A stretch of DNA of 47,918 bases from JAAYDS01 sp012729155 (GCA_036774405.1 DAIPBO010000025.1:1-47918), one strand, 5' to 3'; counted from the first letter of the stretch, positions 23,335-31,320 are shown. The notes: generated by a model from the sequence alone, not told the origin. A program made the numbers and translations.

Positions 23335-24366
23335 TCAAGCGCCGATATACAGCGCCGAAACGTCCTCTGTGGCCACCGCGGGCGCACCTCGATACAGATA
23401 GCAGGCGACCGCGCGGTTGGCGCTCACGGCATACAACGGGGGCGCCTCTGTGCGGCAGATGTCCATCACCTGCGGACAGCGCGGTGCATAGGGGCAGCCC
23501 TGTGTCGTCGAGTGTTGGCCCGCGGCGCTCGACGACGCCTGCACTGCGGCCCACCGCCTGGTGGGGTCTGGCAGCGGAATCGAGCCAACCAGCAACTGGG
23601 TATAAGGGTGCAGTGGATCTTTGATCACCGGCTCTACGCTGCCCACCTCAACCATGGCGCCGCTGTACATCATCAGGATGCTGGTGCACACCTGGTAGGC
23701 GGTGGTCAGATCATGGGTGATGTAGATGATGGCGATGTCGCGCTGGTCGTGGGCGTTGAGCAAGCTCTCTAGGATGCTGGCACGCAGCGAGGCGTCGACC
23801 ATCGAGACGGGCTCGTCGGCTACGATGATGCTGGGGTTGAGCATCAAAGCGCGGGCGACCATCACGCGTTGGCGCTGCCCGCCAGAGAGCTGGTGGGGAT
23901 AGCGCCCCAGGGTCTCGTCAACGCGCAGGCCCACCACATCGAGCGCCTGCTCGATGAGCGCACGGCGTTCGGCCGCGCTCTTGTGGGGCTCAAAACGCCT
24001 GATAGGCACCTCGAGGGCGTGATCGACCCGGTAGAACGGATTGTAAACCTCAAACGGGTCTTGAAAGATCGCCTGAACATCGCGGCGAAAGGCCATGCGC
24101 TCAGCGCCCTTAATGGCTTCCATGGGACGCCCACGGTAGAACACCTCGCCAGAGGTGGGCGAGATCAGGCCGAGCAGCAGCCGCGACAGAGTCGTCTTGC
24201 CGCTGCCGCTCTCGCCGGCGATGGCCACAATAGAGGGGGGCGTGGCATGAATGGCCAGCGAGGCCTGGTTGACGGCCACGGTGGTGGTGCCCCTGGCGCC
24301 GATGGTGCCTCGGCTGGCGAACACCTTGGTTACGTTGCGCGCCTCGAGCAAGGGTGTGGCGTTCAT
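23335..24366 (-). CDS. Oligopeptide-type ABC transporter ATPase (OppF/DppF-like)
   Basis: This 343-aa ATPase has Walker A GESGSGKTT at 51-59, the signature LSGGQRQRV and Walker B IIVADEPVSMVD. A C-terminal oligopeptide-transporter domain has a cysteine set (CPYAPRCPQVMDIC...AC). In some Opp/Dpp systems such cysteines hold a [4Fe-4S] cluster; whether they do here is unknown. The ATG at 24366 overlaps the TGA of the preceding ATPase gene and has CAGGAG 8 nt upstream. Confidence 0.93.
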   Translation of the reverse strand: MNATPLLEARNVTKVFASRGTIGARGTTTVAVNQASLAIHATPPSIVAIAGESGSGKTTLSRLLLGLISPTSGEVFYRGRPMEAIKGAERMAFRRDVQAIFQDPFEVYNPFYRVDHALEVPIRRFEPHKSAAERRALIEQALDVVGLRVDETLGRYPHQLSGGQRQRVMVARALMLNPSIIVADEPVSMVDASLRASILESLLNAHDQRDIAIIYITHDLTTAYQVCTSILMMYSGAMVEVGSVEPVIKDPLHPYTQLLVGSIPLPDPTRRWAAVQASSSAAGQHSTTQGCPYAPRCPQVMDICRTEAPPLYAVSANRAVACYLYRGAPAVATEDVSALYIGA

Positions 24367-25334
24367 GCGGCGGCTCCTGCGTGGCACGGGCAGGCCACCC
24401 AGCGCCCAGGCAGCACCTCGGTGAGCACGTGCTGTGCCTTCCAGCAGTCTCCCACCGCGTCGGGACAACGCTCGTGAAAGGCACAGCCGGCTGGCGCGTT
24501 GAGCAGCGACGGTGTTTGCCCAGGGATGCCCTTGAACACGGCCTTGGCATCGAGTGAGGGCAGCGTGTTGATGAGCAGGCGCGTATAAGGGTGCAGCGGC
24601 AGGCCAAAGACCTCGGTGACGGGGCCGAGCTCTACCAGGCGGCCGGCGTACATGATGCCGATCTTGTCGACGAACTGGGCCATCAGGCCCATGTCGTGCC
24701 CCACGAGGATGATCGAGGCCTCGAGCTGCCGCTGAATGCGCCCGAGCGTCTCCATCACCTGACGCTGCACCACCACGTCGAGCGCGCTGGTGGGCTCATC
24801 GGCGATGATCACCTTAGGGCGCAGGCAGATGCCCATGGCGATGCAGACGCGCTGCTTCATACCGCCGCTGAGCTCGTGGGGGTACATGCGGAGCACATTC
24901 GGCCGCAAGCCCACTGCCTCAACCAGCTCGCTGGTATGCGCGGCCAGCTGGGCGCGGCTCATGGTACGATCGTGCGCCAGGATGGTGTCGTAAAAGTGGT
25001 CGCGCACGCGCATCACCGGGTTGAGCGAGTTCATGGCGGCCTGCGGGATGAGCGAGATGGCCGAGCCGCGCATACGGCGCATTTGCTCGGGCGAGAGGGC
25101 CATCAGATCAGCGCCGTCGAGGAGCACCTGCCCTCCGCGAATACGGCCGGGCGGGGTAACCATGCGCAACAGCGCCAACACGGTGGTCGACTTGCCCGAG
25201 CCGCTCTCGCCCACCAGCCCCATGCGCTCGCTGCGCGCGAGGTCAAAGGTAACATTTTCGGCCGCCTTGACGGGGCCAGCGTCAGTCTCATAGTGGACGC
25301 AGAGGTTGCGAACCTGCAGCACAGGAGCACTCAT
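24363..25334 (-). CDS. Oligopeptide-type ABC transporter ATPase (OppD/DppD-like)
   Basis: This 323-aa ATPase has Walker A GESGSGKST at 42-50, signature LSGGMKQRV and Walker B VIIADEPTSALD. Its C-terminal Opp domain contains CAFHERCPDAVGDC. It forms a heterodimer with the next gene product to power the two permeases. It overlaps the upstream permease gene by 4 nt (ATGA) and the downstream ATPase gene by 4 nt, a tightly coupled order. Confidence 0.94.
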   Translation of the reverse strand: MSAPVLQVRNLCVHYETDAGPVKAAENVTFDLARSERMGLVGESGSGKSTTVLALLRMVTPPGRIRGGQVLLDGADLMALSPEQMRRMRGSAISLIPQAAMNSLNPVMRVRDHFYDTILAHDRTMSRAQLAAHTSELVEAVGLRPNVLRMYPHELSGGMKQRVCIAMGICLRPKVIIADEPTSALDVVVQRQVMETLGRIQRQLEASIILVGHDMGLMAQFVDKIGIMYAGRLVELGPVTEVFGLPLHPYTRLLINTLPSLDAKAVFKGIPGQTPSLLNAPAGCAFHERCPDAVGDCWKAQHVLTEVLPGRWVACPCHAGAAA

Positions 25335-26179
25335 CTGGCCCTCCGCAGACGGGGGTTAGCGAGCTCATCGAGGCCCGAGGAGATGGCGAACAGCGCGGCG
25401 AACACATAGAGGATGGCGACGATGGGTGGCGCCCACCACCACCACATGCCCCGCAGCAATGCTCCATAATAGTTGCACCAGAAGATGGTCATGCCGAGAG
25501 TCGGCTCGGTCTGGGGGCCCAGGCCCATCGCCTCGAGGCCAATGGCAGCCAGCAGCGCGCCCGCCACCGCGCCCACCAGCGTGGCGGCCAGATAGGGCAG
25601 CAAGTTGGGCAAGAGCTCTTGGACGATGATCTGCCAGTCGTTCATGCCCGAGAGGCGCGCGATCTCGACGTAGGAGCGTTCGCGCATCGAGAGCACCTGC
25701 GAGCGGATGGTGCGCGCCGGGCGCATCCATGAGAGCGCCGCGACGATCAACGCCAGGTTGCGCACATTGAGCACCTCTTTGATCACCGAGGCGATGACCA
25801 CCAGCACGGCCAGGGCGGGGATGGTGAGCGCCACGTCGGCGGCGGTGCTGATGAACGAATCGATCACGCCGCCAAAGTACCCTGCGATGAACCCCAGAAT
25901 CGTGCCCACCACCAGGCCGATGAGGCCGGCGGTGAGGCCGATCTCAAAGGTGTAGAGCGAGCCCACCAGCAGGTTGGGCAGCAGCTCACGGCCCACCGAG
26001 TCGCTGCCGAGAGGCATCTCGGCCGATGGTCGCTGATCGGCCATGGCCGAGATAGGCCGCGCCCTGGTGACGTCGATCACCTGGGGGCCGATAAGCCAGA
26101 AAAGCAGCAACAGGATGAACATGGCCACCCCGACCAGCAAGAGCGGGTTGCGCCGGACATAGCCCCAGCTACGTGACAT
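25331..26179 (-). CDS. Oligopeptide-type ABC transporter permease (OppC/DppC-like)
   Basis: This 282-aa membrane protein has an N-terminal helix (LLLVGVAMFILLLLFWLIG), an extracytoplasmic stretch with PLGSDSVGRELLPNLLVGS (the family's G-T-D-x-x-G-R-D-x-x-S region), about five further helices, and an EAA loop around YVEIARLSGMNDWQIIVQEL. The ATG at 26179 has AGAGGT upstream, 10 nt after the first permease gene; the open frame before it is ignored. It forms the channel with the upstream protein. Confidence 0.93.
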   Translation of the reverse strand: MSRSWGYVRRNPLLLVGVAMFILLLLFWLIGPQVIDVTRARPISAMADQRPSAEMPLGSDSVGRELLPNLLVGSLYTFEIGLTAGLIGLVVGTILGFIAGYFGGVIDSFISTAADVALTIPALAVLVVIASVIKEVLNVRNLALIVAALSWMRPARTIRSQVLSMRERSYVEIARLSGMNDWQIIVQELLPNLLPYLAATLVGAVAGALLAAIGLEAMGLGPQTEPTLGMTIFWCNYYGALLRGMWWWWAPPIVAILYVFAALFAISSGLDELANPRLRRAR

Positions 26180-26189
26180 ACTGCTACCT

Positions 26190-27197
26190 CTACTTGCGGC
26201 TGTAGCGGATGCGAGGGTCAAGGAGCGGATAGATCAGGTCGAGCAAGAGCGTTGCCGCGCCCACAGCCAGAATCACGAAAAAGACCACGCCATAGATCAT
26301 GAAATAGTCAAAGCCGGTGATGGCGCGATAGAGCACCGAGCCCATGCCGGGATAACGAAAGATGACCTCAACGAGCAGCGAGCCAGACAAGATGGTGCCC
26401 GCTGAGAGCGCCAGGCCGGTGGTCTGAGGCAGGATGGCGTTGCGCATGGCATACCGGAAAAAGATACGCCGCGGCGACAGGCCGCGCGCCTCGGCAAGCA
26501 TGACATAGTCCTCGCCCAGCGTGGTGACCATCATGCCGCGCATCGACAGCGCCCAAAAGCCCACGCCGGCCACCACCATCGAGGCAGCGGGCAAGATGGC
26601 GTGGTGAACCACATCCCACACATACTGCCAGGTCAGCGTCGGCACGGTGCCATACTGAGAGCCGCCGCCCAGCGGCAGCCACTTGAACTTGAAGGCAAAG
26701 ACATACATCATCACCAGACCAAGGATATAGTAGGGGACGGACGACATCATCAGGAAAGGTGTGGCGACCCAGTGCATCACCCTGGGCGTGCGCGGCCAAC
26801 CGAGCAGAGCCCCCACCAGGCTGCCGATGGCAAAGGCAAGCAGCGTCGACACGAGCAAGAGCCCGACCGTCCAGGGGACAGCGCGCATGACGATCTCGAA
26901 CACGGTGGCGGGGTACATGGCGATCGAGTAGTTAAAGTCAAAGCGCAACATATCGAACATATAGTTGAGGTACTGCTTCCAGAGGGGTTGGTCGAGCCCG
27001 AACTTGGCGCGATAGGCCTCGACCATCTCATCCAGCCCCTCGGTGTTGATGCCACCGGTGGCCGCCAGGTTGCCCAGGCGCTGGGCTACAGGGTCACGGT
27101 CAGGCGCGAGCCTGGGCAGGAAAAAGATCAGCGAGGTACCCACCCAGATGACCAGTAGGAACAGCAGGACGCGACGGACGATGTATCTCGAGCTCAT
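26190..27197 (-). CDS. Oligopeptide-type ABC transporter permease (OppB/DppB-like)
   Basis: This 335-aa membrane protein starts MSSRYIVRRVLLFLLVIWVG, the usual first helix of OppB. It has the periplasmic loop with a FGLDQPLWKQYLNYM segment and the EAA-type loop YVMLAEARGLSPRRIFFRYA, and ends with DLIYPLLDPRIRY, as family members do. The ATG at 27197 has AAGGGGG before it. It is the first gene of the importer operon, 72 nt from the predicted transcription start. Confidence 0.93.
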   Translation of the reverse strand: MSSRYIVRRVLLFLLVIWVGTSLIFFLPRLAPDRDPVAQRLGNLAATGGINTEGLDEMVEAYRAKFGLDQPLWKQYLNYMFDMLRFDFNYSIAMYPATVFEIVMRAVPWTVGLLLVSTLLAFAIGSLVGALLGWPRTPRVMHWVATPFLMMSSVPYYILGLVMMYVFAFKFKWLPLGGGSQYGTVPTLTWQYVWDVVHHAILPAASMVVAGVGFWALSMRGMMVTTLGEDYVMLAEARGLSPRRIFFRYAMRNAILPQTTGLALSAGTILSGSLLVEVIFRYPGMGSVLYRAITGFDYFMIYGVVFFVILAVGAATLLLDLIYPLLDPRIRYSRK

Positions 27198-27275
27198 GCC
27201 CCCCCTTGGCCAACGTGCCTCGCGGCGAGGCGCGCCGGAGGCAGACTTACGGAGCCTTGCCGCACGTTCACAGGC

Positions 27276-27304
27276 ATTATGAGGGCAACGAATATCGCTG
27301 TCAA
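27276..27304 (-). promoter_or_regulatory. Strong sigma-70 promoter of the oligopeptide-type ABC operon
   Basis: On the minus strand, TTGACA (27299-27304), exactly 17 bp and CATAAT (27276-27281) match 11 of 12 consensus bases. Transcription should begin near 27269. The 10-bp palindrome CAGATATCTG (27313-27322) lies just upstream of the -35 box. Confidence 0.8.
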
Positions 27305-27348
27305 TAGCCAATCAGATATCTGTCATCCGAGGCAAAACTGCGCGTGAC

Positions 27349-27365
27349 AGAACGATAATCGTTCT
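27349..27365. promoter_or_regulatory. 17-bp perfect palindrome, candidate regulator site
   Basis: AGAACGAT-A-ATCGTTCT is an 8-bp inverted repeat around one base, centred about 55 bp upstream of the -35 box of the importer operon. Position suits an activator. The binding protein is unknown; no known operator consensus was recognised. Confidence 0.6.
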
Positions 27366-27448
27366 TACGGTATCGCGTTCCGCTCGGGCAGAGGTTGATG
27401 CGCCTGGCAGAGTGGTCGCCGTCCGAAGGCCTCACGCCGCCCTGCTGC

Positions 27449-27480
27449 AGGCCCGCGACGACGGCTGCAGAAGCGGGCCT
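27449..27480 (-). terminator. Possible terminator after the flavoprotein gene
   Basis: An 8-bp GC stem (27449-27456 with 27473-27480) with a 16-nt loop lies 16 nt past the stop codon of the gene at 27497-28117. No U-tract follows. Confidence 0.4.
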
Positions 27481-27496
27481 ACGTCAAGGCGTGGCT

Positions 27497-28117
27497 TTAG
27501 CGGATAAAGTTGGTGGCAATGGGTGTCTCGCGCTCGGGCAGCGGCACGCCGGCCTGTCGAGCAGCGTCCTGGCATCTGAGGAACCAGGCCATGTTGCGCG
27601 CCAGCGTGCGCATCACCTGCAAGCCCTCAACATCTTGCCGCACTTGCTCGGGCGTGTTGCCATGCACCATATTCCAGTAGCGCGAGGTGATGACGACCAT
27701 CTCTGAGATGGTGAGGTACTTGATGAACTGATCGAGCGCTGCGGTGGTGCCGGCTCGGCGTGCCGAGACGATGCAGGCGCCCGGCTTGAGGTAAAAGGCG
27801 CCACGGGCGCTGTAGAACAGGCGGTCCATGAACGAGGTCATGGCACCGGCCACGCCCGCAAAGTGCACGGGCGCGCCGAACACAAAGCCGTCGGCGGAGC
27901 GAGCGAGGTCGGCAAACGCGTTGACGCGGTCGTCGAACACGCAGCGACCGGCGGTGCGGCAATGCCCGCAGGCGGTGCAGCCAGCCAGGGGTTGGGCGCC
28001 CAGCTGAAAGAGTTCCGTCTCGACGCCCTCTTGAGCAAGCGTGTGGGCGATCTCTTGCAGGGCGGCGTGGGTGCAACCGTCGGGGTGTGGACTGCCATTG
28101 ACCAGTAGAACCTTCAT
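27497..28117 (-). CDS. Iron-sulfur flavoprotein-like NADPH-dependent FMN reductase
   Basis: This 206-aa flavodoxin-fold protein starts MKVLLVNGSPHPDGCTHAAL, with the phosphate-binding loop after the first strand. It carries a compact cysteine motif C47-x2-C50-x2-C53-x5-C59 in place of the second beta-strand loop. The same arrangement in archaeal iron-sulfur flavoproteins binds a [4Fe-4S] cluster next to FMN. VFGAPVHFAGVAGAMTSFMD is the flavin-contacting loop. It probably moves electrons to quinones, oxygen or a small substrate in the cytoplasm. The ATG at 28117 has GGAGGAG 6 nt upstream. It lies 74 nt after an alpha/beta hydrolase gene on the same strand. Confidence 0.85.
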   Translation of the reverse strand: MKVLLVNGSPHPDGCTHAALQEIAHTLAQEGVETELFQLGAQPLAGCTACGHCRTAGRCVFDDRVNAFADLARSADGFVFGAPVHFAGVAGAMTSFMDRLFYSARGAFYLKPGACIVSARRAGTTAALDQFIKYLTISEMVVITSRYWNMVHGNTPEQVRQDVEGLQVMRTLARNMAWFLRCQDAARQAGVPLPERETPIATNFIR

Positions 28118-28191
28118 GCGACTCCTCCAGATTGCGGGATGGGCCGCCGGTGAGTGCGACGGCGAGGCGCCAGGGCCCACGTCGGCACGCC

Positions 28192-28983
28192 TCACGGCGC
28201 CAGAAAGGCGGCCAGCTCGTGGCGAAACTGCCGCCCCGTGGCGGGATGGCCCATATGCTCATAGAGTACCAGTTTGGCCTGCGGGATGCCAGCTGCCGTC
28301 TCGCGAAATAGGGCAGGAGTGTAAAAGGGATCATTGGCACCGGCCACCACCAGGGTGGGAGCCTCGATCTCACCCAGGCGGCTCTGAAAGGCGTGCTGGT
28401 CTTCGGCGGCGACGGTTATCACAAGATCCGACGGATCGCGCGGCGGAGACAGGGCCAGCAGGTTGGCGCCCAGGCCGGCCAGCGCTGCGGCGTACCAACG
28501 CGGGGGCATCATATAGCGCAGCAGCACCTGCCACGCCTGGCGCCAGAGACGCTGTTCTGCCAGGCCAGCCACCTGCAACTGCAGCGCCCTGGCGGGCTCG
28601 CTGAGGGTGTGCGCACTGGAATGCAGCACCAAACGGCGCACCACCGCGGGATGATCGGCCGCCAGGTGCTGGGCGATCGAACCGCCCGTTGACTGGCCAA
28701 TCACATCCACCGGGCCGCCGAACTCCTCACGGATCATGGCGGCACAATCAGCGGCCATGTCGGCCAGCGAGGCGCCCACGGGTAGGCCGGGCCGCCGGTT
28801 GACCAGGTAGATGGTGTGCGTAGCGGCCAGGGTGGCATAGTCGCGCACCATGCCCAGTTCCATGCCAGCCAGGGGCCGGTTCTCAAAGGTCAGGCCCAGC
28901 AAAGCCACAGCGATGCGCGGACCGCGGCCCAGGCGGTTGTAGGGCAAGCCCCCGAACAGTGCTCCAATGCGCGCTCGCTTCAC
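28192..28983 (-). CDS. Alpha/beta hydrolase
   Basis: This 263-aa protein has the nucleophile elbow GQSTGG (Ser98), the acid in AGANDPFY (Asp218) and the base in HMGHPA (His246). That is a complete catalytic triad in the expected order. The oxyanion-hole region is less clear than usual, since the N-terminus has no HG motif. Substrate unknown; esterase, thioesterase or lipase activity is possible. It starts with GTG, preceded by GGAGG. It may share a transcript with the flavoprotein gene downstream. Confidence 0.85.
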   Translation of the reverse strand: MKRARIGALFGGLPYNRLGRGPRIAVALLGLTFENRPLAGMELGMVRDYATLAATHTIYLVNRRPGLPVGASLADMAADCAAMIREEFGGPVDVIGQSTGGSIAQHLAADHPAVVRRLVLHSSAHTLSEPARALQLQVAGLAEQRLWRQAWQVLLRYMMPPRWYAAALAGLGANLLALSPPRDPSDLVITVAAEDQHAFQSRLGEIEAPTLVVAGANDPFYTPALFRETAAGIPQAKLVLYEHMGHPATGRQFRHELAAFLAP

Positions 28984-29101
28984 CGTCTGCCTCCAATGCT
29001 TGTTGGAGCTTTATCATACGCCCAGCGGCCATCAGCGCGCCAGTGTGGCCAGATGAGGCAGCCCACAACCGCCAGCAGGCTGGCCAAAGACGGCGTTGTG
29101 A

Positions 29102-29110
29102 TGCTATAAT
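29102..29110 (+). promoter_or_regulatory. Extended -10 promoter of the small orphan gene
   Basis: TGCTATAAT is a perfect -10 box with the TGn extension. A weak -35 (TGGCCA, 29081-29086) is 18 bp before it. Transcription should begin near 29117, giving a ~70-nt leader. Confidence 0.6.
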
Positions 29111-29189
29111 GGCATTGTGACCATGGAAGTGGCGGGGGGCGGACTGCGCCGCTACTCTGCCCTCGTATAGTGGCCAAGGAGGGCTCGCC

Positions 29190-29432
29190 ATGGAGTCACC
29201 GCGGAAGAGCGCTGTGAGGTCCTTCGAATCCGAGTATCGCCGGGGATACCGCGACGGCTACAGCCAGGCCATCCAGACAATGCGCGAGCTAACGCACAAT
29301 GCAGGGTTCAGCCCCGACGAGGCCTTTCACAGGCTGTTTAGCCACTGGGACGGCCCGCTAGAAGACTGGCAGCTCCGCGGCCTGTGCCCCGACCCGCCAT
29401 TCGAGTTCCCGCCGATGGCGCACAACGCCTGA
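29190..29432 (+). CDS. Small hypothetical protein
   Basis: This 80-aa protein has no recognised family. It has an Arg/Tyr/Glu-rich start (FESEYRRGYRDGYSQAIQ), a helical middle and an acidic, aromatic end with DWQLRGLCPDPPFEFPP. I accept it as real because AAGGAGG lies 7 nt before the ATG, a perfect -10 box is upstream, and the frame is not a shadow of another gene. The YRRGYRDGY pattern suggests a helix with a charged face. It may share a message with the dehydrogenase 123 nt downstream. Confidence 0.6.
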   Translation: MESPRKSAVRSFESEYRRGYRDGYSQAIQTMRELTHNAGFSPDEAFHRLFSHWDGPLEDWQLRGLCPDPPFEFPPMAHNA

Positions 29433-29555
29433 GCGCGCGTCGTCCTGGTAGCTGTCCAACGGGCAGGCTCGCCTAGAGGGGCGTGGCCGCGGTTGTTGGT
29501 GTGTGCCAAAGGGCGGCGGCTGGCAGTGTGCCCACCACGCATCAGGAGTGCCCCA

Positions 29556-30326
29556 ATGAGCTCAAGTCGACCGATTGCCCTCGTCACGGGCGCCAGCCGT
29601 CGCATCGGCATCGCTGCAGCCATCGCGCGCGCGCTGGCCCAGGATGGTTGGGATGTGGCCACCAGCTACTATCGCCCCTATGACGCTACCATGCCCTGGG
29701 GCAGCGCCCCTGCAGAGGCTGATGCCCTGGCCGACGAGCTGCGTCAGGCCGGTGCTCGAGCGCTGGCCATCGAGGCCGACCTGGCCGACATAGACACGCC
29801 CGCGCGCCTGTTCGACACCGTGCGTGAGCATTTGGGCGCAGTGACCGCCCTGGTGATGTCGCACTGCCACTCGGTAGACAGCGCCATCCTCGACACCACG
29901 GTGCAGAGCTTTGACCAGCACATGGCGGTCAACGCCCGCGCCACCTGGCTGCTGGTGCGCGAGTTCGGCCGGCGCTACGCTGGGGTGCACGGCGCGGGGC
30001 GCATCCTCGCCATCACCAGCGACCACACCGCGTTCAACCTGCCCTATGGCGCCAGCAAAGGCGCGTTGGAGCGTATCGTGCTGGCCTCTGCCAGAGAGTT
30101 TGCCGCGCTGGGCATCACCGCCAACATCATCAACCCAGGCCCTGTCGATACGGGTTGGATGACAGAGGAGTTCATGGCTGAGCTCGCGGCGCAGACGCCG
30201 CTGGGGCGCGTGGGCCAGCCTCAAGACACCGCCAACCTGGCGCGGTTCCTCTGCTCGGCCGCGGGCGGGTGGCTTAATGGGCAGATCGTCTATAGCAACG
30301 GCGGCATCAAGAGCCCGGCTTATTAG
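29556..30326 (+). CDS. Short-chain dehydrogenase/reductase (SDR)
   Basis: This 256-aa protein is a classical SDR. It has the cofactor motif TGASRRIG at 11-18, an N-A-R-A helix (MAVNARATWLLV), the catalytic ITSDHTAFNLPYGASKGALE with Ser, Tyr and Lys in place, and NPGPVDTGWM after it. The NNAG motif reads MSHCHSV, which is a departure. TGASRRIG resembles enzymes that use NADPH; SDRs of this kind reduce keto groups of sugars, lipids or small ketones. AGGAG precedes the ATG at 29556; the open frame before it is ignored. Confidence 0.9.
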   Translation: MSSSRPIALVTGASRRIGIAAAIARALAQDGWDVATSYYRPYDATMPWGSAPAEADALADELRQAGARALAIEADLADIDTPARLFDTVREHLGAVTALVMSHCHSVDSAILDTTVQSFDQHMAVNARATWLLVREFGRRYAGVHGAGRILAITSDHTAFNLPYGASKGALERIVLASAREFAALGITANIINPGPVDTGWMTEEFMAELAAQTPLGRVGQPQDTANLARFLCSAAGGWLNGQIVYSNGGIKSPAY

Positions 30327-30398
30327 GCTGGGCCGAGCCTGACAAGGGCACGCGAGCAGGCGCTGGCTGCGCCGGATGCCCTGGTGCATTTGACGCTA

Positions 30399-30425
30399 AC
30401 GGCCACTTGTCGGGCCGTCATTTTT
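30399..30425 (+). terminator. Intrinsic terminator after the SDR gene
   Basis: The stem ACGGCC (30399-30404) with GGCCGT (30413-30418) is followed by CATTTTT. It lies 73 nt past the stop codon and overlaps the -35 region of the hydrogenase-operon promoter. Confidence 0.7.
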
Positions 30426-30435
30426 CTGTTACATT
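30407..30435 (+). promoter_or_regulatory. Predicted extended -10 promoter of the hydrogenase operon
   Basis: TTGTCG (30407-30412), 17 bp and TACATT (30430-30435) preceded by TGT (extended -10). Transcription would begin near 30442, giving a ~100-nt leader with GC-rich structure. The promoter shares bases with the SDR terminator, which would need it to fire after the terminator's stem. Confidence 0.5.
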
Positions 30436-30543
30436 GCGTTCAGGCTCAGATGAGGGCCACACGCCATCCATCCCTGCCGGGGGGCTGCCCGAGAGGACAG
30501 ACCAGGGCCATCAAGACCCGGTAGTCAAAGCTGACAGGTAGGC

Positions 30544-30795
30544 ATGGTAGCGCACATCATCCTCGCCTTGTCCATCCTCGCGGCCGCTGTGACGGCCATC
30601 TTCGCGGCGCGCCTGGTGAGGGCCGCTATCGCCCTTGCCCTTGGGAACACTGCTCTCGCGCTGCTGCTGTTGGCGTTGGGCGCCCAGACCGCTGGTATTG
30701 TGCAGCTTAGCGTCGGCGTGGGCGTGCTGAGCGCCCTTTTCCTGGTGGCCATCAGTCTCACAGAGCGCATGGGCCGAGGCAGCGATGAAGGCTAG
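30544..30795 (+). CDS. Hydrogenase membrane subunit, NuoJ/MbhD-like
   Basis: This 83-aa protein is nearly all membrane helix: 4-22, 27-47 and 52-73. The last helix, AGIVQLSVGVGVLSALFLVA, resembles the Q-x-x-V-x-x-G-A helix of NuoJ and the DUF4040 region of MbhD. It is the first gene of a twelve-gene operon and should lie beside the antiporter modules, in the ion-translocation part of the complex. AGGTAGG is 1-5 nt before the ATG. Its end overlaps the next gene by 11 nt. Confidence 0.65.
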   Translation: MVAHIILALSILAAAVTAIFAARLVRAAIALALGNTALALLLLALGAQTAGIVQLSVGVGVLSALFLVAISLTERMGRGSDEG

Positions 30796-31021
30796 CAGGC
30801 TGCGTCGCTGGGTACTCGTGGGGGCGCTACTGACAGCCGGCGCGTTGGTCTCGCAAGTCTGGCCCCAGGTGGCCGACGCTCGGCGGCTCGTGCCCGCCAG
30901 CGCGGCGCCTGTTTTGCGGCCCTTTGACCTGCTGGTGCAGCTCGGGCTGATGCTGGTGTGCGCGCTGGGGATACGCGCGCTGCTGCCCGGCGATGATGAG
31001 CTGGAGGGCGACGATGGCTGA
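30785..31021 (+). CDS. Small hydrogenase membrane subunit (MbhE-like?)
   Basis: This 78-aa protein has one helix at ~9-26 and one at ~48-66, with an acidic tail (PGDDELEGDDG). A basic first segment (MKASRLRRW) places the N-terminus inside. Position and size match the small MrpB/MbhE-type subunits of respiratory hydrogenases, but I see no diagnostic motif, so the function rests on context. It overlaps its neighbours on both sides (11 nt and 8 nt), a sign of coupled translation and fixed stoichiometry. Confidence 0.55.
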   Translation: MKASRLRRWVLVGALLTAGALVSQVWPQVADARRLVPASAAPVLRPFDLLVQLGLMLVCALGIRALLPGDDELEGDDG

Positions 31022-31316
31022 GTGGCTGGCACCCGCCCTCTCACTGGCGCTGCTCATGCTGGGCCTTTACTGCCTGCTGAGTCGTCGTCGCGTCATCAAG
31101 CAGGTAATCGGGCTGAGCATCATGCTCCAGGGCGCGCTGCTGGGCATCGTCGACGCGGGGCGCGTGATCGAGCAGCCCGCAATGGCTCAGGGCATGGTCA
31201 TCTCAGCGCTGCTGGTCGAGACAGTGGTGATGGCCATCGTACTGGCGTTGATCGTCAATGTCTACCGCTACCATCCTGAGGGGCTGATCGACGATCTCGA
31301 TCAGCTCAAAGGGTAG
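31014..31316 (+). CDS. Hydrogenase membrane subunit, NuoK/MrpC/HyfE-like
   Basis: This 100-aa protein has three helices (about 5-22, 30-48 and 58-80) and the NuoK-like pattern VIGLSIMLQGALLGIV. NuoK uses two glutamates in its helices. Here the first is replaced by Ser35, while the second is kept as Glu69 in ALLVETVVMA. It should form part of the proton path between the hydrophilic arm and the antiporters. GGAGG precedes the ATG at 31014. It ends 4 nt before the next gene. Confidence 0.75.
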   Translation: MAEWLAPALSLALLMLGLYCLLSRRRVIKQVIGLSIMLQGALLGIVDAGRVIEQPAMAQGMVISALLVETVVMAIVLALIVNVYRYHPEGLIDDLDQLKG

Positions 31317-31320
31317 CCCT

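Noticed and set aside
30436..30543. Possible metal or cofactor riboswitch in the hydrogenase leader
   Set aside because: The leader is GC-rich and could fold, but no conserved core of a known riboswitch class (cobalamin, Moco, NiCo, SAM) could be matched with confidence.
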